Origin: Chloroflexota bacterium
GTDB lineage: Bacteria > Chloroflexota > Anaerolineae > Aggregatilineales > Phototrophicaceae
Direction of reading: 5' to 3'
Assembly: GCA_026706395.1 (NCBI GenBank)
Contig: JAPOYU010000146.1
Coordinates: 1-51,666 of the forward strand
Length of the DNA stretch: 51,666 bases
Translations under genes and position numbers: made by a program
Part shown: one piece after another, positions 34,156 through 43,559 of the stretch
How the letters are laid out: each line of letters starts with the position of its first letter
How positions within the stretch are numbered: position 1 is the stretch's first letter
Notes under the pieces: model-generated
Told to the model about the DNA's origin: nothing
Seen by the model: the letters and a program-made list of their open reading frames with translations, nothing else
Databases searched by the model: none

Positions 34156-35076
34156 TTGGCAATCTTTCGCCGCGGACTTTCCAAAACCCGCCAGTCTTTC
34201 TTCGGCCGCATCGCGCAGATGCTGGGCAATACCGAAATAGACGACGACACATGGGACGATATCGAGACGCTGCTGATACAGGCCGATGTCGGCTTCAACA
34301 CGACCGTCAAGGTCATCGACGATTTGCAGGTTCGCGTCCGCGCCGACGGCTTGACCAAGTCCGCGCAATTGCAGCAGGCGCTGAAAGAATCGCTCGCCGG
34401 CTTGCTGGAATTCCCGCCGGCGATGAACATCACCGGGCGCGAGCTCTCGATCATCCTCGTAGTTGGCGTCAACGGTTCGGGAAAAACGACTTCAATCGCC
34501 AAGCTGGCGCACCGCCTGAAGAACCTTTCGCGCCGCCAGGTCATGATCGCTGCGGGCGATACCTTTCGCGCGGCCGCCATCGAGCAACTGCAGACCTGGG
34601 GCGAGCGCATTGACGTGCCCGTCATCGCCAACCGACCGGGCTCCGACCCCGGCGCCGTCGTTTACGACGCCACCGTGGCCGCCAAAGCGCGCGGCTACGA
34701 AATCCTCATCATCGACACCGCCGGGCGCCTGCAAAACAATTACAACCTGATGCGCGAATTGACCAAGATCAGCGAAGTTTCGGGCAAGGTCGTGCCGGAG
34801 GCGCCGCACGAAGTCCTGCTCGTGCTCGATGGTACCACCGGGCAGAACGCCATCGAGCAAGCCAAGAGCTTCAGCGAAGCCGCCGGCGTCACCGGTGTGA
34901 TCGTCACCAAGCTCGATAGCACAGCCAAGGGCGGCATGGTCTTTTCGATCTTCAACGACCTGAATTTGCCAGTCCACTATCTCGGCTTGGGCGAGAGCAT
35001 CGATGATCTTGTCCTCTTCACGCCGGAATTCTTTGTCGAAAGCCTCTTCGATGACGATGACGAAGCGGCGAGTTGA
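34156..35076 (+). CDS. ftsY: Signal recognition particle receptor FtsY
   Basis: A 306-residue GTPase with only the NG domains and no acidic A domain, common outside enterobacteria. It docks ribosome-SRP complexes at the membrane. G motifs: GVNGSGKTTSIAKLA (G1), DTFRAAAIEQL, DTAGRLQNN (G3), TKLDSTAKGG (G4) and the closing GLGESIDDL. The start is TTG 34156 with GGGGG eight bases upstream and a promoter 37 bases away; the much longer open frame (from 33580) runs antisense to the FHA gene and is not real. The RNA methyltransferase follows eight bases after the stop. Confidence 0.94.
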   Translation: MAIFRRGLSKTRQSFFGRIAQMLGNTEIDDDTWDDIETLLIQADVGFNTTVKVIDDLQVRVRADGLTKSAQLQQALKESLAGLLEFPPAMNITGRELSIILVVGVNGSGKTTSIAKLAHRLKNLSRRQVMIAAGDTFRAAAIEQLQTWGERIDVPVIANRPGSDPGAVVYDATVAAKARGYEILIIDTAGRLQNNYNLMRELTKISEVSGKVVPEAPHEVLLVLDGTTGQNAIEQAKSFSEAAGVTGVIVTKLDSTAKGGMVFSIFNDLNLPVHYLGLGESIDDLVLFTPEFFVESLFDDDDEAAS

Positions 35077-35084
35077 ACGTCGCC

Positions 35085-35861
35085 ATGCGCATCACGAGCG
35101 AGCAGAACAGCAAGATCAAGCTCGTCAAGCGCCTGCGCGGCCGACGCGCTCGCCAAAGCGAAGCGCGCTTCGTCATTGACACGGAACGCGATCTCCAGCG
35201 CGCGCTCCAACTGGGCTATTGCGCTGACTTTATCTTGCATCAAGATGACTTTGATGTCTCAAGGTCTTATGCCGCCGTCGAAGCGCATCAAGTCTCGGCG
35301 GCGCTGCTGAAGCGAATCAGCTACCGCGAGAATCCCGCGGGCTTTGTCGCAGTCGTGAAGAGCAAACGCGCCCAGGGGCTGCCGGAGTTGCGCGCGGCTG
35401 GCATCCATACGGCGCTTGTACTTGTCGATCTGGGGGTTCCAGGCAATATCGGCGCCCTGCTGCGCACAGCCGATGCCGCCGCTATGGACGCGGTCATACT
35501 GGTCAATACAGCGCTCGACCTCTATAATCCTAATGTCATCCGCAGCAGCACCGGCGCTTGCTTTCGCCATAACATCTATAACCTAAGTGATGGAGAAGCG
35601 CTTGACTTTCTTGCGGCTGAGGCTTTCCAGCTAGTGGCGGCTGACGCGGCCGGCGAACGCGAACTATACGAGGTAGAGTTTGAACACAGGAGCGCCATCG
35701 CTATGGGGAGCGAAGACCGGGGCTTGCCGGCGAAATGGATCGAGGCCGCCGACCTGGTCGCGCGCATTCCAATGGCTGGCGCCGCCAGCGACTCGCTCAA
35801 CGTTTCCGTAAGCGGCGCGCTCTTCATGTACGAGTTGCACCGGCAGAGGCGCCGCGATTAA
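35085..35861 (+). CDS. SpoU/TrmH-family RNA 2'-O-methyltransferase
   Basis: A 258-residue knotted (SPOUT) methyltransferase with an N-terminal RNA-binding substrate domain (KLVKRLRGRRARQSEARFVI). The three SpoU motifs are seen: LVLVDLGVPGNIGALLRTAD (1), IAMGSEDRGLP (2) and SLNVSVSGALFMYELHRQR (3). The target, rRNA or tRNA ribose, is not determinable. ATG 35085 is preferred to an in-frame TTG at 35073 that overlaps the ftsY stop. Probably co-transcribed with ftsY and prfB. Confidence 0.88.
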   Translation: MRITSEQNSKIKLVKRLRGRRARQSEARFVIDTERDLQRALQLGYCADFILHQDDFDVSRSYAAVEAHQVSAALLKRISYRENPAGFVAVVKSKRAQGLPELRAAGIHTALVLVDLGVPGNIGALLRTADAAAMDAVILVNTALDLYNPNVIRSSTGACFRHNIYNLSDGEALDFLAAEAFQLVAADAAGERELYEVEFEHRSAIAMGSEDRGLPAKWIEAADLVARIPMAGAASDSLNVSVSGALFMYELHRQRRRD

Positions 35862-35909
35862 TTCATCCCAAGCCAGAAAGGCGATGGCGGGCGCCCGCCC
35901 GCATGCATT

Positions 35910-36995
35910 ATGGAAAACATCATAAACCGGCTTTCCGACTTCAAATCCCAAATCGACGAATTGATGGGGCGCATCGATATCGCCGGCAAGTCGCGCACGA
36001 TCGAAGAGCTGGAAGACCAAGCCAGCGCGGGCGATTTCTGGAATGATCCAGCGACTGCCCAGCGCACCATGCAGCAGATCGCCAAGCTGAAATCGCAGGT
36101 CAACGACTGGATATCCCTGGCCGACCGCATTCAGGACGCGCTTGAACTGGCCGAGATCGCCGATGCCGACATGCAGGCCGAGCTCGCGGCTGAAACCGAG
36201 GCTCTAAGCGAACTAGTCGTGGAGATGTCGCTTAGGGCGATGCTCTCCGGCGACTACGACAGCGAAGACGCCATCTTCGCCATTCATGCCGGCGCCGGCG
36301 GCGTCGACGCGCAGGACTGGGCGGAAATGCTGGAACGCATGTATCTGCGCTGGATGGAGCAGAATGGCTACAAAGCCGAAATCCTCGATCGCAGCGGCGG
36401 CGACGAAGCCGGGCTGAAAAGCGTCACCGTCAGCGTCAAAGGCGATTACGCCTTCGGTTACTTGCAGAGCGAAGAAGGGGTGCATCGCTTGGTCCGCCTC
36501 AGCCCCTTTGACAGCAACCACCGCCGGCACACCTCCTTCGCCAAAGTCGAGCTTTGGCCCGATATTCAGTCGGACATCGAAATCGAAGTGGCGGACAAGG
36601 ACATCCGCATCGATACCTTTCGCGCCAGCGGCGCCGGCGGCCAGCATGTGCAGAAGAACGACACCGCCGTACGCATCACCCACCTGCCAACCGGCATCGT
36701 CGTGCAATGCCAGAACCAGCGCAGCCAAGCCCAGAATCGCGACCGCGCCGCGCAGATACTCAGAGCCCGCCTCTTTGAACTGGAGCGCGCCCGCCAAGAG
36801 GCGGAAATGGCGGAGCTCAAAGGGGAAAATGTCGACGCCGGCTGGGGCAACCAGATCCGCTCCTACGTGCTGCACCCCTACCAGATGGTCAAAGACCATC
36901 GCACGAGCGTCGAAATCGGCAATACGAGCGCCGTCCTGGATGGAAATCTCAAGGCCTTCATCGAGGCTTACCTGCGTCACAAAGTCGGCGCCTAA
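35910..36995 (+). CDS. prfB: Peptide chain release factor 2
   Basis: A 361-residue class I release factor for UGA and UAA. The recognition motif SPF is at 198-200 (RF1 would have PxT) and the catalytic GGQ at 243-245 (SGAGGQHVQKNDTAVR); both lie seven residues earlier than in E. coli RF2. The reading frame is continuous, without the autoregulatory +1 frameshift near codon 26 that many RF2 genes have. The Shine-Dalgarno is poor. A perfect 12-bp palindrome (GCGGGCGCCCGC, 35887-35898) just before the start could form a hairpin over the initiation region. Confidence 0.95.
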   Translation: MENIINRLSDFKSQIDELMGRIDIAGKSRTIEELEDQASAGDFWNDPATAQRTMQQIAKLKSQVNDWISLADRIQDALELAEIADADMQAELAAETEALSELVVEMSLRAMLSGDYDSEDAIFAIHAGAGGVDAQDWAEMLERMYLRWMEQNGYKAEILDRSGGDEAGLKSVTVSVKGDYAFGYLQSEEGVHRLVRLSPFDSNHRRHTSFAKVELWPDIQSDIEIEVADKDIRIDTFRASGAGGQHVQKNDTAVRITHLPTGIVVQCQNQRSQAQNRDRAAQILRARLFELERARQEAEMAELKGENVDAGWGNQIRSYVLHPYQMVKDHRTSVEIGNTSAVLDGNLKAFIEAYLRHKVGA

Positions 36996-37091
36996 TTCCA
37001 TCAATGGCATCACGTTCCGCGGCCCGAACAGGCGACAATTTGAACAGAATATGATAATCTAAGCGCAAAGCTCTCTGCAGGTGATCCACTG

Positions 37092-39308
37092 ATGTTGCCC
37101 TCGACCAACGTCTACTCCCGTGACCTCGAAGCGCTGCTGACTTCCCTGCCCGACATCAAACCGAACGAATCCGACCTCATCGCCGCCGCCTATCAGCGCG
37201 CGGAAATGGCGCACAGCGGCCAAAAGCGCAAATCGGGCGAGCCCTATTTCACGCACTGCGTCGCCGTCGCCAGCATTCTGGCTGAGATGAAGATGGACGC
37301 CGAGACCATCGCGGCCGGCTTGCTCCATGATGTCGCCGAAGACAGCGACATCACCGTCGACGCGCTGCGCGGGGAATTCGGCGCCAGCATCGCCAAGCTC
37401 GTCGACGGCGTCACCAAGCTGAAGAACCTTCCCATCAAGAATGTCTCGCCTACCGCCGATACGCGCCGCTCCAGCGCCGTCAACCGCGAAATGGAATACA
37501 TTCGCAAAATCATGCTGACCATGGGCGACGACGTGCGCGTCGTCCTAGTCAAGCTGGCCGACCGCCTGCACAATATGCGCACACTGGGTTATATGCCGCG
37601 TGACAAGCAGCGGGCGGTGGCGCAAGAAACGATGGACATCTTCGCGCCCCTGGCCAACCGCCTCGGCATCTGGCAAATGAAATGGGAACTGGAAGATCTC
37701 GCTTTCCGCTACCTCAATCCGGAAGCCTACCGCTCGATCGCCAAAGCGCTCGACGAACGGCGCGACGAACGCGAAACCTATGTCGCCCGCATCAAGGATC
37801 GCTTGACAAAAGAACTGAGCGCCAGCCGCGTCACCAATGTCACGATCAGCGCGCGCCCCAAGCATATCTATAGCATCTACAGCAAGATGACCAAGAAGGA
37901 CTTGCCGCTGGAGCAGATTTACGACGTGCGCGGCATGCGCGTGCTGGTCGATACGCTGGCTGAATGTTATCTGGCCCTCGGCATCGTGCACAATCTCTGG
38001 CGCCCCATCCCCGGCGAATTCGATGATTATATCGCCAACCCCAAAGACAACTTCTACCGCAGCCTGCACACCGCCGTCCATGATGACGAGGGAAAAACGG
38101 TCGAAGTGCAGATCCGCACCTGGGAAATGCACGAAGACGCCGAATACGGCATCGCCGCGCATTGGCGCTACAAGGAAGGCGGAGACGGGCACGACCAGGC
38201 TTTTGAACAGCGTCTCGCCTTTTTGCGCCGCCTAATGGAATTCGGTCCCGAGGTCAATGACGCCTCGCAATTCGTGGACACGGTGAAATCCGAGGTCTTT
38301 CAGGATCGCGTTTACAGCGTCACCCCCAACGGCGACATCATTGATCTGCCGGTCGGCGCCACGCCGATCGACTTCGCCTATCATATCCACACTGATATCG
38401 GCAATCGCTGCCGCGGCGCCAAGGTCAACGGCCGCCTGATGCCCCTCAACTACAAACTGAAAATGGGCGACCAGGTCGAGATTCTGACGGCAAAGCGCGG
38501 CGGACCGAGCATGGATTGGCTCAATCCCGACCTGGATTACGCCGTCACCAGCCGCGCCCGCACCAAGATTCGCCACTGGCTGCGCAAACAGAACCGCGAC
38601 AAGCATATCGTCATGGGCCGCGATGTGCTCGAGCGCGAACTCAAGCGCCTGGGCGTGCTGGAAAAAGTCACTTTCGATTCAGTCGCCCGCCTGCTGAACA
38701 TGGACAAGCTCGAGGATTTCCTCGCCGCCATCGGCGCCGGCGATGTCACTGGCTCACAGATTGCCAACCGCGTGCTCGAAGACGAAAGGCGCAAAGCGGC
38801 CGAGAGCGCCAGCGAAGAAGAATTGCTGAAACCGCGGACCAAGCTGACGAAAGCCAGCGTCGCCAAAGGTGTGAGCATCATGGGCGCCGGCGGCTTGCTG
38901 GTCAACCTGGCGCGCTGCTGCAGCCCAATGGCCGGCGACGGCATCATCGGCTATATCACCCGCGGGCGCGGCGTTACCGTGCATCGCGCGGACTGCCCCA
39001 ACATGGTCGCCATGCGCGAAACCGAGCGCCTCATCAATGTTTCCTGGGGCACGGAAGAGCAAGAACAGCGCTACCTCGTGCCCGTGGAAGTTGTCGCCTA
39101 TGACCGGGAGGGTCTCTTGCGCGAAATCAGCACGATCATCGCTGAAGAAAGCGTGAACATTGCCTCGGTTGATGTCAACACCCGCCAGCACATCGCCACG
39201 CTAAACCTCCAGCTGGAGATCGCCAGCAACCAGCAGCTGACGCGCATCCTCACGAAGATCGACCTGGTGCCCAATGTCGTTGAGGCGCGCCGCCGCAACA
39301 CCGGTTGA
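37092..39308 (+). CDS. rel: Bifunctional (p)ppGpp synthetase/hydrolase (Rel/SpoT)
   Basis: A 738-residue long RSH protein controlling the stringent response. Hydrolase domain: PYFTHCVAVASIL, LLHDVAEDSD (His-Asp metal pair intact) and KLADRLHNMRTL. Synthetase domain: YDVRGMRVLVD, GEFDDYIANPKDNFYRSLHT and VEVQIRTWEMHEDAEYGIAAH. TGS follows (VYSVTPNGDIIDLPVGATPIDFA region), then a Cys-containing segment (RCCSPMAGDGI) and an ACT domain at the C-terminus. Both active sites look functional. AGGTGA lies seven bases before the ATG. The glycosyltransferase gene begins 14 bases after the stop. Confidence 0.95.
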   Translation: MLPSTNVYSRDLEALLTSLPDIKPNESDLIAAAYQRAEMAHSGQKRKSGEPYFTHCVAVASILAEMKMDAETIAAGLLHDVAEDSDITVDALRGEFGASIAKLVDGVTKLKNLPIKNVSPTADTRRSSAVNREMEYIRKIMLTMGDDVRVVLVKLADRLHNMRTLGYMPRDKQRAVAQETMDIFAPLANRLGIWQMKWELEDLAFRYLNPEAYRSIAKALDERRDERETYVARIKDRLTKELSASRVTNVTISARPKHIYSIYSKMTKKDLPLEQIYDVRGMRVLVDTLAECYLALGIVHNLWRPIPGEFDDYIANPKDNFYRSLHTAVHDDEGKTVEVQIRTWEMHEDAEYGIAAHWRYKEGGDGHDQAFEQRLAFLRRLMEFGPEVNDASQFVDTVKSEVFQDRVYSVTPNGDIIDLPVGATPIDFAYHIHTDIGNRCRGAKVNGRLMPLNYKLKMGDQVEILTAKRGGPSMDWLNPDLDYAVTSRARTKIRHWLRKQNRDKHIVMGRDVLERELKRLGVLEKVTFDSVARLLNMDKLEDFLAAIGAGDVTGSQIANRVLEDERRKAAESASEEELLKPRTKLTKASVAKGVSIMGAGGLLVNLARCCSPMAGDGIIGYITRGRGVTVHRADCPNMVAMRETERLINVSWGTEEQEQRYLVPVEVVAYDREGLLREISTIIAEESVNIASVDVNTRQHIATLNLQLEIASNQQLTRILTKIDLVPNVVEARRRNTG

Positions 39309-39322
39309 GCGCCAGGCCAACG

Positions 39323-40438
39323 ATGCGCATCGCCCTGCTAGAATCCTACTACGGCGGCAGCCATAAAGCCTGGGCGGACGGCTACCGGCGTTTCTCCCGC
39401 CACGATATCGACTTGCTCACGCTGCCCGCGCAGTTCTGGAAGTGGCGTATGCAGGGCGCCGCCATCAGCTTCGCGCGCCTGCTGGATTCCGCGCCTGACT
39501 TGGCCCTCGCCTCCAGCATGATCGATCTTTCCATCTTCCGCGCTTTGACGCGCGACCGCCTGGCTGCTGTGCCAGTCGCAATGTATTTTCACGAGAATCA
39601 ACTGTCCTATCCGCAGAGCCGGCGTCAGAATCACGGTTGGCGCTACGGCTTCATCAATTACGCCAGCGCGCTTTGCGCCGACGCCAACTTCTTCAACAGC
39701 CAGTTTCATTTGGACGACTTTATGGCGCAACTGCCGCGCATGCTCAAGCACTTCGCCGACTACAACGAGCTGCAGACGATTGACGAAATCCGCGCCAAAT
39801 CAAGCGTGCTGTCGCTTGGACTCGATCTGTGCCGCTTTGATGACCACTTCGCGCGCAAAGCCGAGAATGAGCCGCCCATCATCCTGTGGAATCACCGCTG
39901 GGAACATGACAAGGATCCGGGCGCCTTCGCGCGCAGCATGATTCAGCTGGCTCATGAAGGCTTCGACTTCAAGCTGGCGATCACCGGCGAGCGCTTTGGC
40001 GAACTGCCCGAGAGTTTCCAGATGGCGCAGTCGCGGCTGGGCGATCGGATCATTCAGCTTGGCTACATCGACTCATTCGCAGACTACGCCCGTTTGCTCT
40101 GGCGAGCCGATTATGTCGTCAGCAGCGCCTGGCAGGAGTTCTTCGGCGCATCGGTCTGCGAGGCGATCTACTGCGGCTGCGTCCCGCTATTACCCGATCG
40201 GCTCAACTATCCCCACCTGCTTACCGATGATTTGAAAGACGCTTGCCTGTATCAGCGCGACCGATTGACGGCGCAACTGCGCTACCATTTAGCTGGCGAC
40301 GTCACTTTGGATCTAAGCGAACTGCAGGAAAAAATAGCGCGCTTCGACTGGCGGCTGATGGCGCCGCGCTACGACGATGAGTTGGAGCGGCTGGTTAGTC
40401 GACATCGCGCAAGTCTGGATCAGCGCCGTTCACGCTAG
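39323..40438 (+). CDS. tRNA-queuosine alpha-mannosyltransferase-like glycosyltransferase
   Basis: A 371-residue GT4-type glycosyltransferase. The N-terminal domain ([48 protein letters not shown] and [10 protein letters not shown]) is the DUF3524 domain that defines animal GTDC1/QTMAN, which puts mannose on queuosine of tRNA-Asp. The C-terminal Rossmann half holds [13 protein letters not shown] and [15 protein letters not shown], the nucleotide-sugar site. Assignment to queuosine glycosylation is by family knowledge; the bacterial substrate is not shown by sequence. ATG 39323 has AGG at proper spacing. Its last 44 bases overlap the converging gyrA gene. Confidence 0.85.
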   Translation: MRIALLESYYGGSHKAWADGYRRFSRHDIDLLTLPAQFWKWRMQGAAISFARLLDSAPDLALASSMIDLSIFRALTRDRLAAVPVAMYFHENQLSYPQSRRQNHGWRYGFINYASALCADANFFNSQFHLDDFMAQLPRMLKHFADYNELQTIDEIRAKSSVLSLGLDLCRFDDHFARKAENEPPIILWNHRWEHDKDPGAFARSMIQLAHEGFDFKLAITGERFGELPESFQMAQSRLGDRIIQLGYIDSFADYARLLWRADYVVSSAWQEFFGASVCEAIYCGCVPLLPDRLNYPHLLTDDLKDACLYQRDRLTAQLRYHLAGDVTLDLSELQEKIARFDWRLMAPRYDDELERLVSRHRASLDQRRSR

Positions 40439-43064
40439 CGCCGTTGCCTGACCCGTCGACGCCATCAGCCTCGTCGAGCAGCAACTCAAGCTGTTCCAAC
40501 GTCAGTTTATCGCCTGGATCAGACTCCTTGCGATCATTCAACGCATCCGCCGTTGCAACGTCATCGGAATCTGTGTCGGCGAGCTCGTCAAGATCCGACT
40601 CAGAAGCGGCAATTCGCTCGTATTCGCGTAGAGCCTTGCGAGTCTCTATGCGCCTGCGGAACTCGCAGACGCCAACGATGCGCTCCTTTTCGCGCAGCGC
40701 AATTACGACATTGCCGCCAGCGCGTCCAAAGTGCGCCATTTCAGCCAGTTTTAACGACATATATTTGGCTTTGCGTCTGTTGGTCAGCACCAATACCGTG
40801 GAGCTTAACCGGCCGTTTATCGCCGCCGCTACCATGTTGCCGTCATCAGGCAACCAGATTGAACGCTTGCCCTGCCCGCCCCGGCCTTGAAGCGCGAATT
40901 GCGACATTGGGCAAGTTCGGGCGACGCCGTCGTTCCGTATTGTCCAACTGAAATAGCGATCATCGGCGATATACGCTGCCGCGACTCGGTCAGTCTTTTC
41001 CCTAAATGAAATCCCGCGCACGCCGCCCGAATTCAAGCCAGTCGGTCGCACGTCGTCTTGACCAAAACGGATAGCGTAGCCGCGCGCTGTTGTCAGAACC
41101 AGTTCTTCCGCGCCCAAACTGAAGAGCGCATCTACAATCCGATCGCCCCGCGTCAAATTCATCACGCTAAACTGGCTTGTCATGATGCCTGGCAAGTCGA
41201 TGATTCCCAGTCGTTTGACTTGCCCGCGAGCCGTAACCAAACACACGTAGCCCACATCCAAATCTGCCGGCAAACACAAGAACGAGACCACCTTCTGCTT
41301 GGAGCTGAAGGAACATAAATCGCTGAAATGCACACCTTGGGCCGCCTGTTCGACCCGAGGAATCTGCTGTACGGGCAAGGTGGCGCAGGTTCCGTCGTCG
41401 GCAAAGAGATACAAGACTTGCGCCGTTGTGCTGTGCTGCAGCAGGCGCGGCGGATCTTTGGTCGCAGTCGTCACCCGCGGCGGCTCATCCAGCGACGTCC
41501 GCCCCAGATGTCCCCGCGCGCTGAGCATGACCACCGTCTTTTCTTCAGGCACAAAGAAGTCGGCTTGAGTCGCCGCGCCGTCGGAGATGTAAGTTCGCCG
41601 CGCGTCGCCATACGTAGCTTTGACCGTCTCCAATTCGTCGGCAATATGTTGACGCTGCTTGAGCGGGCTGGCCAGCAGTTCCTCCAGCGACTTGATCAGC
41701 TTCAACTTGGCTTTGTGCTCGTCGCGGATCTTGCGCATCTCCAGCGAAGCCAGACGACGCAAGGGCATGTCGAGAATCGCCGCCGCTTGAATCTCGGTCA
41801 CCTTGAACTGCTTCATCAGGTTGTTGCGCGCCGTATCGCTGCTGCGCGACTTGCGTATCGTCTGGATGACAGCGTCCAGATTGTCCAGCGCGATGATCAG
41901 CCCCTCCAGCACATGGGCTCTTTCGCGCGCTCGCGCCAGATCGAAGGCGCTGCGCCGCTGCACCACTTCCAGACGGTGCTCCAGATACACCCGCAGCGCC
42001 TGCTTGAGATTGAGGGTGCGCGGCTGGCCATCGACGAGCGCCAGCATGATGATGCCAAAGGTCGTCTGCAGCGGCGTCAATTTGAAGAGCTGCGCCATTA
42101 CTTCGTTCGCTTCCGCGCCGCGCTGCAATTCAATCACGAGCCGCACCGTATTCTGGCGGTCGGATTCATCGCGCAGGTCGGCCAAGCCCTCCAGTTTGCC
42201 GCTGCTGGCCAGGCTGGCGATGCGTTCGATCAGCGCCGTTTTATTGGTCTGGAATGGCAACTCGCTGACGATAATTCGCGACTTGCCGCGCCCCATATCC
42301 TCAACATGCACCATGGCGCGCAGCGTGATTTTGCCGCGGCCGGTCGCCATTGCTGCGCGCAGCATGTCTTCGTCGCCGCGCATCTTGTAGACGACGCCGC
42401 CCGTCGGGAAATCGGGTCCCTTGACGAAACGCATCAATTCGTCAACATCAATTCCTTCCAGGCGCTCCCACTGCTCGAGCATATATACCAGCGCGTCACA
42501 GATCTCCACCAGGTTATGCGGCGGGATATTGGTCGACATGCCAACCGCGATGCCCGACGCGCCATTGACCAGCAGATTGGGCGCCAAAGCCGGCAAGACT
42601 GACGGTTCATTCAGCGTGCCATCGAAATTATCGACAAAATCAACCGTCTCCTTATTGATATCCACCAGCAGCTCGCCGCCGATGTCGGCCATGCGCGCTT
42701 CGGTATAACGCATGGCCGCCGCGCCATCGCCATCAATGCTGCCGAAATTGCCCTGCCCGTCGATGAGCGTGTAGCGCATGGAAAAATCCTGCGCCATGCG
42801 CACCATCGTGTCATAGACGGCGCCGTCCCCGTGCGGATGATACTTGCCCAGCACTTCGCCAACGATGCGCGCGCTTTTCTTGTGAGTTCCGCTCGCGTGA
42901 ACGCCCATATCGTGCATGGCGTATAGAATGCGGCGATGCACCGGCTTGAGCCCGTCACGCGCGTCAGGCAGCGCCCGCGATACGATCACGCTCATGGCGT
43001 AACTCAAATAGGCGTCGCGCATTTCGTTTTCAATTTTGATGGGCTGAATCGACCGGTCAGTCAT
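40395..43064 (-). CDS. gyrA: DNA gyrase subunit A
   Basis: An 889-residue type II topoisomerase subunit that cuts and rejoins DNA. The catalytic tyrosine is Tyr120 in [11 protein letters not shown]; the quinolone-determining region reads [10 protein letters not shown], with Gly81 at the place of E. coli Ser83 and Asp85 at Asp87. The C-terminal beta-pinwheel has a GyrA-box-like GRGGQGKRS, supporting GyrA over ParC. An acidic tail of about 70 residues ([21 protein letters not shown]) follows. gyrB is not next to it. A strong promoter lies 199 bases upstream. The C-terminal codons overlap the converging mannosyltransferase gene. Confidence 0.94.
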   Translation of the reverse strand: MTDRSIQPIKIENEMRDAYLSYAMSVIVSRALPDARDGLKPVHRRILYAMHDMGVHASGTHKKSARIVGEVLGKYHPHGDGAVYDTMVRMAQDFSMRYTLIDGQGNFGSIDGDGAAAMRYTEARMADIGGELLVDINKETVDFVDNFDGTLNEPSVLPALAPNLLVNGASGIAVGMSTNIPPHNLVEICDALVYMLEQWERLEGIDVDELMRFVKGPDFPTGGVVYKMRGDEDMLRAAMATGRGKITLRAMVHVEDMGRGKSRIIVSELPFQTNKTALIERIASLASSGKLEGLADLRDESDRQNTVRLVIELQRGAEANEVMAQLFKLTPLQTTFGIIMLALVDGQPRTLNLKQALRVYLEHRLEVVQRRSAFDLARARERAHVLEGLIIALDNLDAVIQTIRKSRSSDTARNNLMKQFKVTEIQAAAILDMPLRRLASLEMRKIRDEHKAKLKLIKSLEELLASPLKQRQHIADELETVKATYGDARRTYISDGAATQADFFVPEEKTVVMLSARGHLGRTSLDEPPRVTTATKDPPRLLQHSTTAQVLYLFADDGTCATLPVQQIPRVEQAAQGVHFSDLCSFSSKQKVVSFLCLPADLDVGYVCLVTARGQVKRLGIIDLPGIMTSQFSVMNLTRGDRIVDALFSLGAEELVLTTARGYAIRFGQDDVRPTGLNSGGVRGISFREKTDRVAAAYIADDRYFSWTIRNDGVARTCPMSQFALQGRGGQGKRSIWLPDDGNMVAAAINGRLSSTVLVLTNRRKAKYMSLKLAEMAHFGRAGGNVVIALREKERIVGVCEFRRRIETRKALREYERIAASESDLDELADTDSDDVATADALNDRKESDPGDKLTLEQLELLLDEADGVDGSGNGASVNGADPDLRDVD

Positions 43065-43262
43065 CGATGGCTCTCAGTCTTGTCAGTTTGCCGGCTGAAG
43101 AAGGGCGGCAGCGGCGCCTGCCACGGCAAGTCGCTATGACGGCGCCCCTCGGAGCCGAGCCGCATAGCTCTCTGGCGGTGATTCGGAACTTCCTTGCCTT
43201 CAAAAGCGTAGTTTAATCGTCAGGCTGGTAGCGCGCCTATACCCTGCGGACTTCAATTTCCC

Positions 43263-43292
43263 ATTGTAGAATGCAATTCGAGAGGGTGTCAA
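43263..43292 (-). promoter_or_regulatory. gyrA promoter
   Basis: On the minus strand: perfect TTGACA (43292-43287), 18-base spacer, TACAAT (43268-43263). Predicted transcript start near 43256, about 190 bases before gyrA. Identical in boxes and spacing to the rpoC promoter at 49841-49870. Confidence 0.75.
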
Positions 43293-43349
43293 ATGCGTAG
43301 GCGTCTTCGGGAGTGGCTAACTAGGTGGATATGTCTCTGCGTCGAGTGA

Positions 43350-43376
43350 GACGGGCGAGCCAAGGCTCACCCCGAC
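43350..43376. repeat. Intergenic palindrome family, copy F
   Basis: GGGCGAGCC-AA-GGCTCACCC (43353-43372), 9-bp stem with one mismatch. Same family as 3445 and 29180; nearly the same arms as copy E but a different loop and flank. Confidence 0.6.
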
Positions 43377-43559
43377 AAGGCTCCAAAATAGGGAGGACGC
43401 AGAAGGCGCAGAGATTTTTGACAAGATCGCAGGCAGCTTAAATCCTCAACGATAGACACTCCCGGCGCCTTCTCTTTCGCCTATATCACCGATGATTAAC
43501 TTCGTACATTCTCAGTCGGAAAACAGGGCAATCGTATCTGGGTTCAGAGACGGATAAAC

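Larger units (their letters stand above)
43065..43559. other. Divergent intergenic region (gyrA / glycoside hydrolase)
   Basis: 495 bases without a gene. It contains the gyrA promoter (43263-43292), about 190 bases of gyrA leader, a palindrome of the dispersed family (43350-43376) and a purine-rich GGACGCAGAAGGCGCAGAG string at 43394-43412 related to the 13451 repeats. No ORF or RNA gene recognised. Confidence 0.5.
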
